This document shows positions 47,390 through 52,392 of a DNA stretch of 52,392 nucleotides, one piece after another. A program made the translations under genes and the position numbers. This DNA comes from an uncultured Eubacteriales bacterium (GTDB lineage: Bacteria > Bacillota_A > Clostridia > Oscillospirales > Oscillospiraceae), in assembly GCA_900319835.1 (NCBI GenBank), contig ONPY01000006.1, forward strand, positions 1-52,392, written 5' to 3'. The stretch's first letter is position 1, and each line of letters starts with the position of its first letter. The notes under the pieces are model-generated. The model did no database searches. It saw only the letters and a list, made by a program, of their open reading frames with translations, and was not told the DNA's origin.

Positions 47390-47505
47390 ACACCGGCTGC
47401 TCCCATGTATCTGACTTATCCCCGTCAAAGCGGGGCTTCACAGTGACCGACTCGCCGGGCCTTGCACCCGATTCCATGTCCCGCCTGCCGCGGGAAGAAC
47501 AGCCG
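47390..47505 (-). promoter_or_regulatory. Cobalamin riboswitch of the B12 operon
   Basis: The minus strand reads ATGGAATCGGGTGCAAGGCC, then GTCGGTCACTGTGAAGCC (B12-box region), a GCCCCGC/GGGG arm and ATAAGTCAGATAC. This is the conserved order of the AdoCbl riboswitch core (GGAA, GGTGxAA, CxACTGT, AGTCAGxxxAC). Cobalamin binding should favour the terminator and shut off the 21-gene operon. The boundaries are approximate. Confidence 0.85.
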
Positions 47506-47528
47506 ATGTTGTTTTTTCAATCATGTTC

Positions 47529-47557
47529 AGTATACAGCAAGCGTTGCCAAATGTCAC
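47529..47557 (-). promoter_or_regulatory. Promoter of the cobalamin operon
   Basis: Minus strand -35 GTGACA (47552-47557), 17-base spacer, -10 TATACT (47529-47534). Transcription would start about 20 bases before the cobalamin riboswitch. Confidence 0.75.
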
Positions 47558-47570
47558 TCTTTTTTTGCTC

Positions 47571-47724
47571 TATAATGACCACCGGATGGCGAGAACGATC
47601 GCATATTCGATCGTTCTCGCTGCCAAACGACAAGTTTGGCAGCGAATGACCCAAAGGGTCATTCGCCCGCGGCAAAGCCGCGCGGCGAAAAGCCGTTTGA
47701 CTTTTCGCCATCATATAGTCATTA
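47571..47724. repeat. Palindromic element made of five consecutive hairpins
   Basis: Imperfect inverted ends TATAATGAC...GATGGCGA and TCGCCATCATATAGTCATTA enclose five back-to-back hairpins: GCGAGAACGATCG (47589-47620), GCTGCCAAAC (47619-47643), GCGAATGACCC (47642-47666), CCGCGGC (about 47667-47685) and GGCGAAAAG (47684-47709). The arms abut or share bases. No gene fits. It is related to the shorter repeat at 28376-28447. Confidence 0.7.
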
Positions 47725-47731
47725 TAACGGC

Positions 47732-47761
47732 GCCGGGCGGACGCAAAAGCGTCCGCCCGGC
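47732..47761. other. Strong hairpin after the GH5 gene
   Basis: GCCGGGCGGACGC-AAAA-GCGTCCGCCCGGC lies 15 bases after the GH5 stop. It lacks a U-tract on the minus strand, so it is either a weak terminator or an mRNA 3'-end stabiliser. Confidence 0.5.
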
Positions 47762-47776
47762 TTGCGACCAACTCTG

Positions 47777-48727
47777 TCACAGATTTTTCAGCAGTTCTTC
47801 CCGCACGCCGTCCATGCGCGCGTCCGAAATGCCGAAGTCCATCTGCTTGTAGCTCCACACCGCGCGGGCAATGCCGTGTCTCTCGAGCACGCGGTGGAAG
47901 GTCCGAAACCACTTGAGTGCTTCCTCCGGCGCTGCCACATCGATGACCCCATACTCACCGCAGTAGAGCTCCGTGCCCTCCTTCACAGCTTTCTCGATGG
48001 CGCCGGCAAGCAGCTCTTCAAAGAAGGACTCGTCCGCGCCGCAGTCGGCAAAGGTCACGCCCCGCTTATCCTTGAGCTCCTCCATCCAGTAGGCACCCTG
48101 GTGGGTGAAGGCCATGGGCTCGTAGCAATGGAAGTTGTAGAGCACGCGGCTGTCGTGCGGCGCGTCCAGCTCCGCCACGGTGCGGGCGCTGTTCCAGTGG
48201 TAGCTGCCCACGAGAATCAGGGTCTCGGGCGCATAGGCCCGGATGCGGCGGATACACGCGGCGCTGACGCGCTTCCACGCGGGAAGGTATTCCGCCTCGG
48301 TCACTTCGTTGAGCAGCTCGAAGGCGACAGCGTTTGGCCTGTTTCCATAGCGCTCAGCAAAGGCCTCCCAGATCTGATAGAAATACGCCTGGTACTTCTC
48401 GCTCTCGAAGAAGCCGGCCTCCTTCTCCCCCGCGTCGAAGGAAAAGCCCTGGGTCTTGTGCAGATCCAGCACCAGACGCAGCCCGTTTTCCTCTGCAAGC
48501 CGGATGGCCCGATCGACCCGCGCAAAGCCCGCCTCAAGCAGTTCCCCTTCCGGCGTCTGGAGAATGTTATAGTCTACCGGCAGGCGCACATGGTCAAAGC
48601 CCCAGTGGGCGATCTGCGCGAAGTCTTCCTCCGTGATAAAGCTGTCCAGGCGCTCCGGGCTGTAGTCGCACTGGCTCATCCAGCCGCCCAGATTCACACC
48701 TTTGTAAAAGCCGAGTTCTTTTAACAT
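47777..48727 (-). CDS. Glycoside hydrolase family 5 enzyme, cytoplasmic
   Basis: This 316-residue (beta/alpha)8 hydrolase has VNLGGWMSQ, HVRLPVDY, the acid/base Glu141 in FELLNEV, NFHCYEP and the nucleophile Glu258 in LYCGEYG. This residue set is typical of GH5 endo-/exo-beta-glucanases. It has no signal peptide, so it likely acts on imported oligosaccharides. It lies 67 bases downstream of two sugar ABC permeases on the same strand, across a hairpin terminator that could set a lower expression level. The exact glycan is unknown. Confidence 0.88.
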   Translation of the reverse strand: MLKELGFYKGVNLGGWMSQCDYSPERLDSFITEEDFAQIAHWGFDHVRLPVDYNILQTPEGELLEAGFARVDRAIRLAEENGLRLVLDLHKTQGFSFDAGEKEAGFFESEKYQAYFYQIWEAFAERYGNRPNAVAFELLNEVTEAEYLPAWKRVSAACIRRIRAYAPETLILVGSYHWNSARTVAELDAPHDSRVLYNFHCYEPMAFTHQGAYWMEELKDKRGVTFADCGADESFFEELLAGAIEKAVKEGTELYCGEYGVIDVAAPEEALKWFRTFHRVLERHGIARAVWSYKQMDFGISDARMDGVREELLKNL

Positions 48728-48748
48728 GATGTTTCCTCCTGACAGGAA

Positions 48749-48778
48749 AACGGCTCTCCCGCGGGAGAGCCGTTTTGG
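48749..48778 (-). terminator. Perfect palindromic hairpin between permease and GH5 genes
   Basis: AAAACGGCTCTCCC-GC-GGGAGAGCCGTTTT, 17 bases after the permease stop, followed by TTTTCC on the minus strand. It is a partial terminator or processing site within the sugar operon. Confidence 0.75.
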
Positions 48779-48794
48779 ATTTTGGTAAATGGGA

Positions 48795-49658
48795 TCAGCC
48801 CTTGACGGAGCCGGCGGTGACGCCGCGGATGATGGACTTGGAGAGGATGATGTACACGATCAGGACCGGCAGGATGGCAAGCAGGATGAACATGTACACC
48901 TTGCCCATATCGAACTTGGAGTAATCCGCGGAGCGAAGCTGGGCGATCATGATCGGCACGGTTTTCATCTCGGCCTTGTCCAGCAGCAGCGAGGGAATGA
49001 AGTAGTTGTTCCAGGACTGGACAAAGGAGAAGACCATTTGCACCGCGATGGCGGGCTTCATGATGGGCAGCACGATGCGGTTGAAGGTGTAAAACTCACC
49101 CGAACCGTCGATGCGGGCCGCCTCCACCATCTCCATGGGCAGCACGCTCTCCAGATACTGCTTCATGTAGAAGAATACCACGGGGGCGGCGATACTGGGC
49201 AGGATCAGGGGCAGATAGTTGTTGGTCAGGTGCAGCTTGAACATGAGCTGGATAAAGCCCACCGCGGAGACCTGGGGCGGGATCATCATGACCGCCATGA
49301 TGAAGAGAAAGGCCACCTTTTTCAGCTTGAAGTTGTAGACATGGATGCCGTAGGCCGTCAGCGCGGAGAAGTAGGTCGTCAGTACCGCGGAACAGGCGGC
49401 GATGAAAAAGCTGTTGAGCATGCCCCGGGGGATGTTGATGGACTGATCGTTCCAGGCGTTTTTCAGGTTGGTGAAGAAGTTCCCGCGCGGCAGTAGGGCA
49501 AAGCCTGCCTGCAGCTGGGCGTTGGAACGAGTAGCGTTGATGATCAGCATGTAGAAGCTGAAAAGGCACAGGAAGGAGAGGAAGATCAAAACAAGGTACG
49601 CAAGCGTGCGGGCAACAAGGAGCTGAATGCGGCCCTTGGTGTTTTCTGCATTTTTCAT
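48795..49658 (-). CDS. Carbohydrate ABC transporter permease (MalG type)
   Basis: This 287-residue inner-membrane permease has six predicted helices. Its EAA loop reads MVEAARIDGSGEFYTFNRIV, a MalG-class (CUT1) signature that contacts the ATPase. It starts 12 bases after the MalF-type permease. No ATPase gene is nearby, which is usual when a shared MsmK-type ATPase serves several CUT1 transporters. The substrate is probably an oligosaccharide handled by the neighbouring GH5. Confidence 0.92.
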   Translation of the reverse strand: MKNAENTKGRIQLLVARTLAYLVLIFLSFLCLFSFYMLIINATRSNAQLQAGFALLPRGNFFTNLKNAWNDQSINIPRGMLNSFFIAACSAVLTTYFSALTAYGIHVYNFKLKKVAFLFIMAVMMIPPQVSAVGFIQLMFKLHLTNNYLPLILPSIAAPVVFFYMKQYLESVLPMEMVEAARIDGSGEFYTFNRIVLPIMKPAIAVQMVFSFVQSWNNYFIPSLLLDKAEMKTVPIMIAQLRSADYSKFDMGKVYMFILLAILPVLIVYIILSKSIIRGVTAGSVKG

Positions 49659-49670
49659 GTTCCCGCCTCC

Positions 49671-50612
49671 TTACTTTTTGTACTGCTTGGACAGGGAGTT
49701 GTAAACCACCAGGCTCAGCGCCGCGGAGACGATGAACAAAATCATGCTGACCGCGCCGGCCATGCCGAAGTTCTTGCTGGTCTGGAGGTAATTGTTCAGG
49801 TACATGACCATGGTCATGCTGAATCGGTTGGGCGTGCCCTTGCCGTTGGTCAAAACCTGCGGCACGTCGAACATCTGCAGGCCGCCGATCATGGCTGTAA
49901 TGACCGTGTACACGAGGATCGGCGAGAGCAGTGGCAGCGTCACGCGGCGGAACACCTGCCAGGAGGAGGCGCCGTCGATCTCGGCGGCCTCAAACATGCT
50001 CTGGTCGATGCCCTGGATGCCCGCCATCAGAAGGATCGTGGTGTTGCCGAACCACATCAGGAAGTTCATCAGTGAGATCAGTATGCGCACCGGGATCTTC
50101 ATCTGCAGAAAGTCGATGGCCTTGTCGGCCCAGCCGGCGGAGAGCACCACCTGGTTGACGGGTCCGACGGGAGAAAACAGCGTGAAGAACAGCATGGAGA
50201 AGGCGGAGGCCATGATCAGGTTCGGCATGTAGATGACCGTCTTGAAGAACTGCTGGCCCTTGATGTTCAGCCGGTAGCTGGTGAAGAACACTGCCAGCAG
50301 CAGGGCGATGGCCACCTGGGGCACCGCGCCCATCAGCCAGAGGATGATGGTGTTGCGGAAGTACTTGAGCATGCCGATGGTGCCGCTCTTATCGGGGGTA
50401 AAGAGCTTGACATAGTTCTGCAGTCCGACAAAATTGGGGCCGATCTGCTTCAGGCCGTCCCGGTAGTTTTCAAAGAAGCTGTTATACAGCGTCATCACCT
50501 GCGGGAGCAGCGTGCAGGCAATATAGGCGATAAAGAAGGGTGCGATGAAGATGTAGCCCCATTTGGCATAGCTGACGCCTTTTTTCCTGGGCGTTTTCAA
50601 TCTTTCGTTCAT
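49671..50612 (-). CDS. Carbohydrate ABC transporter permease (MalF type)
   Basis: This 313-residue permease has six main helices and the EAA loop MFEAAEIDGASSWQVFRRVTLP. It pairs with the MalG-type permease downstream. It follows AGGAGGAG and begins at ATG 50612. A solute-binding protein gene would normally precede it. Instead a terminator and then unrelated sequence are found. Confidence 0.92.
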   Translation of the reverse strand: MNERLKTPRKKGVSYAKWGYIFIAPFFIAYIACTLLPQVMTLYNSFFENYRDGLKQIGPNFVGLQNYVKLFTPDKSGTIGMLKYFRNTIILWLMGAVPQVAIALLLAVFFTSYRLNIKGQQFFKTVIYMPNLIMASAFSMLFFTLFSPVGPVNQVVLSAGWADKAIDFLQMKIPVRILISLMNFLMWFGNTTILLMAGIQGIDQSMFEAAEIDGASSWQVFRRVTLPLLSPILVYTVITAMIGGLQMFDVPQVLTNGKGTPNRFSMTMVMYLNNYLQTSKNFGMAGAVSMILFIVSAALSLVVYNSLSKQYKK

Positions 50613-50694
50613 ATGGCTCCTCCTGTCAGTCTTTCTCCAAAATGTGCTTCACGGCATACCGCGGCGGTATGCTCTGAACCGCACTCTGGTTTTC

Positions 50695-50729
50695 AAAAGC
50701 TGAGGCAAGGCAAAATGCCTTGCCTCAGC
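50695..50729 (-). terminator. Intrinsic terminator upstream of the sugar permeases
   Basis: GCTGAGGCAAGGCA/TGCCTTGCCTCAGC hairpin (50699-50729) with TTTTG after it on the minus strand. Such hairpins commonly lie between a solute-binding protein gene and its permeases. Here the gene that should end just upstream is absent, because the sequence changes character within about 40 bases. Confidence 0.75.
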
Positions 50730-50768
50730 AGGGATTCCATATTTTGCTGCTTCAGCTACAGTCAGCGA

Positions 50769-51473
50769 TCACGGAGTCACGATGGTGGGGTAGGTCTCGT
50801 TGATGTAGAGAGGCACGGCGGAGAAGTTCTGCCCGGTCTCGGCGTCGAGGGACGCAGACGGAAGGGCCTGGGCGAGCCAGTCGAGCAGGAACCTGAGGGC
50901 GCCCGCGGTGGGCGCCTGGCAGGAGCGCAGGGTGCTCACGTGGTATGACTCGACGCCGCGGTCCTGCGCGAGCTGAGCCACCTGGGACATCTCGTAGCTC
51001 GCGAGGGTCCTCATCGAGCCGAGGCTCGGTCGATAGCAGCGGCTGAGGGCGCTCACGAACGCAGAGATGAGCTGGACCAGGGGCTGGTCGGCCAGGCCGT
51101 TCTCGCGGGCGACCGAGACCAGGTAGCTCGCGATCTCGGCGTCGCCCCAGCCATAGAAGTAGTCGTAGCGGGGGTGGTTGGGAGAGCAGACCTCGAGATA
51201 GCCCACGCCGGTCTGCTTGAACGACGAGATCAGGGCCTTCTCGACCGTGTTCGAACAGGTGAGAAGAACTGTGGCGCCGCTCTGGCGCGCCATCTCGCGG
51301 CCGAGCTTCGAGGCAACCGCCGCCGCTCGGGTCTCCTCGAACCCGCCCTCGACCACGAAGCTGCCGTGCGCTGAAGCCCAGAAGTCGGTAAGGCTGACCC
51401 CGGAGCGCTCGACGACCGAGCGATCCCTGTTCAGCGAGTTGCACTGTCTCTGGACTCGGCCCCTACCCGGCAT
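50769..51473 (-). CDS. Unrecognised protein of the conjugation-type segment
   Basis: This 234-residue protein starts at ATG 51473 after GAGGGGAAGAG and ends ETYPTIVTP. I do not recognise it firmly. Segments such as TVLLTCSNTVEKALISSF, YLEVCSPNHPRYDYFYGWGD and the helical RGVESYHVSTLRSC resemble the middle of type IV coupling ATPases, but no Walker A is present. Base and codon use (GAG, CTC, ATC, GTC heavy) match the adjacent coupling-protein gene and not the clostridial part. Its end is close to the junction, so the C terminus may not be native. Confidence 0.5.
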   Translation of the reverse strand: MPGRGRVQRQCNSLNRDRSVVERSGVSLTDFWASAHGSFVVEGGFEETRAAAVASKLGREMARQSGATVLLTCSNTVEKALISSFKQTGVGYLEVCSPNHPRYDYFYGWGDAEIASYLVSVARENGLADQPLVQLISAFVSALSRCYRPSLGSMRTLASYEMSQVAQLAQDRGVESYHVSTLRSCQAPTAGALRFLLDWLAQALPSASLDAETGQNFSAVPLYINETYPTIVTP

Positions 51474-51506
51474 CTCTTCCCCTCGTTGTCCGCGTTGCCA
51501 GCATCA

Positions 51507-52392
51507 TCAAGTATATTCCGAGAACCGATAGACGAAGGGCGGCCTACCGACCAAATCGACCACCGCGGTGCCCGGCTCGAACGACCTCAGGTCCCAGCCC
51601 TCGATGGCGTATCCCTCGCTCTGGACCGACTGGTACACGTCGTTCGAGCGATAGACCAGCTGGTAGACGTTCTTGCCGAGACGCTCCGAGACGTAGTCGC
51701 GCGTGTTGCTGTCGCTTGCCTGGAAGCAGATCGCGCTCATGAAGCCCGAGAGCATCGCGCGCCCGCGCTCCTCTCCGTAGATGTCGAAGACCTGGTCGAT
51801 GCTCTGGAGGCCGGCGAAGACCTTGACGCCGAGGCTGCGGCCAAAGTTGAGGGCGTCATCGATGTGCATGAGGTTGGGGAGCAGCTTGAACTCGTCGATC
51901 ACGAAGACGACGTTGCCCATGCGGCGCCTCCCCTGACCGAGCGCCTCCTTGAGGGCGAGGTCGATGAGCAGGCGGTACATCGGGCCCATCACCTCTCCGG
52001 TGGCGAGGTCGTACTCGATGAACACGACGGTCCTGCCGCCGTTTCGCCCGCGGTCGCGCACGAGGCGACGCATGGAGAACTCACGGCGCGGGTCGCGCGA
52101 GGCGAAGATGCCATGGAGGAGGTCGTTCTGCATGAGGTTGACGTACGCGAAGACGCCCAGCGCCTGGGCGGTGAGCTTCTGGTTGTTGCCCTGGCCAGGG
52201 TCGCCAAAGTAGAGCTGGGCACTCGCGAAGTCGGGGTTCCGGCGGATGAGGTCGTTGTATGCGGAGAGGTTGGCGCTGGAGAGCCACTCAACGAGCGACG
52301 CGTTGTTGAGGAGGTCCCGGCTCCCCTCCGCATGGGCCCTTCTCTCGAAGTCGATGAGGACCTTGGCGACGAGGTCTGCGGCAGCGAGGCCA
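51507..52392 (-). CDS. Type IV secretion coupling ATPase, TraG/TraD/VirD4 family (partial)
   Basis: The open frame runs past the right edge, and the visible C-terminal ~294 residues include VVFVIDEFKLLPNLMHIDDA (Walker B-like DEF). GRSLGVKVFAGLQSIDQVFD follows, then SAICFQASDSNTRDYVSERL, the usual layout of the TraM/TraG-recognition half of coupling proteins. These ATPases feed DNA-protein complexes to conjugative type IV secretion systems. The Walker A region would lie outside the window. Neighbouring sugar-transport genes are unrelated, marking this as part of a mobile element or a foreign sequence. Confidence 0.82.
   Translation of the reverse strand, partial: GLAAADLVAKVLIDFERRAHAEGSRDLLNNASLVEWLSSANLSAYNDLIRRNPDFASAQLYFGDPGQGNNQKLTAQALGVFAYVNLMQNDLLHGIFASRDPRREFSMRRLVRDRGRNGGRTVVFIEYDLATGEVMGPMYRLLIDLALKEALGQGRRRMGNVVFVIDEFKLLPNLMHIDDALNFGRSLGVKVFAGLQSIDQVFDIYGEERGRAMLSGFMSAICFQASDSNTRDYVSERLGKNVYQLVYRSNDVYQSVQSEGYAIEGWDLRSFEPGTAVVDLVGRPPFVYRFSEYT

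Noticed and set aside
1..52392. tRNA, rRNA or CRISPR arrays
   Set aside because: I saw no cloverleaf with CCA end, no rRNA segments and no regularly spaced repeats anywhere in the window.

Overview
The window reads as chromosomal DNA of an anaerobic, GC-rich member of the Clostridia, most like the Oscillospiraceae of the gut. This is inferred from selenocysteine-dependent glycine reductase (a Stickland fermentation enzyme), an anaerobic early-cobalt B12 pathway, glycine, cobalamin and T-box riboswitches, ECF sigma/anti-sigma pairs and Gram-positive pilus-type surface proteins. The last 1.6 kb (about 50.76-52.39 kb) differs in composition and gene content. It carries type IV secretion/conjugation genes and looks actinobacterial (Coriobacteriia-like), so it is either an integrated conjugative element or a join between unrelated sequences.

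Layout. (1) 1-3.65 kb, minus strand: grdX-grdE-grdB-grdA behind a promoter, a single-aptamer glycine riboswitch and a terminator. grdB and grdA each contain an in-frame UGA that must be read as selenocysteine. (2) 3.7-6.85 kb, minus: two membrane proteins, an M20 amidohydrolase and yajC under one promoter. (3) 7.0-8.5 kb: a DUF3841-like gene with a small partner, and a divergent DEDDh exonuclease. (4) 8.6-11.8 kb, plus: a tryptophan T-box (specifier UGG) controlling a TrpXYZ-type ABC importer. (5) 12-15 kb, minus: two ECF sigma/anti-sigma pairs separated by an inverted-repeat element. (6) 15.1-16.85 kb, minus: an AGCS amino acid/sodium symporter behind a second glycine riboswitch. (7) 17-18.15 kb, plus: thiamine pyrophosphokinase and a SprT-like protein. 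(8) 18.3-26.9 kb, plus: a 2358-residue fibro-slime/SpaA surface protein and a pilin, both with a C-terminal PTGV sorting motif, but no sortase in the window. (9) 27-28.5 kb, minus: two unrecognised, AT-richer genes between repeat elements. (10) 28.5-47.6 kb, minus: one very compact 21-gene cobalamin operon under a cobalamin riboswitch. It runs from cbiF through corrin-ring and nucleotide-loop genes to a lipoprotein form of the cobaltochelatase CbiK, an unrecognised two-domain lipoprotein and a BtuFCD-like ABC importer. (11) 47.8-50.6 kb, minus: a cytoplasmic GH5 glycosidase and two sugar ABC permeases. (12) 50.77-52.39 kb: the foreign segment.

How the parts fit. The two glycine riboswitches would switch on glycine uptake and glycine reduction together. 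The B12 operon contains most steps from sirohydrochlorin cobalt insertion to cobalamin, but cbiL, uroporphyrinogen/precorrin-2 enzymes, the corrinoid adenosyltransferase and aminopropanol synthesis are not present and must lie elsewhere or be bypassed. Placing the chelatase outside the membrane next to an importer is the most unusual arrangement here. Several short palindromic repeat families lie in the intergenic regions.
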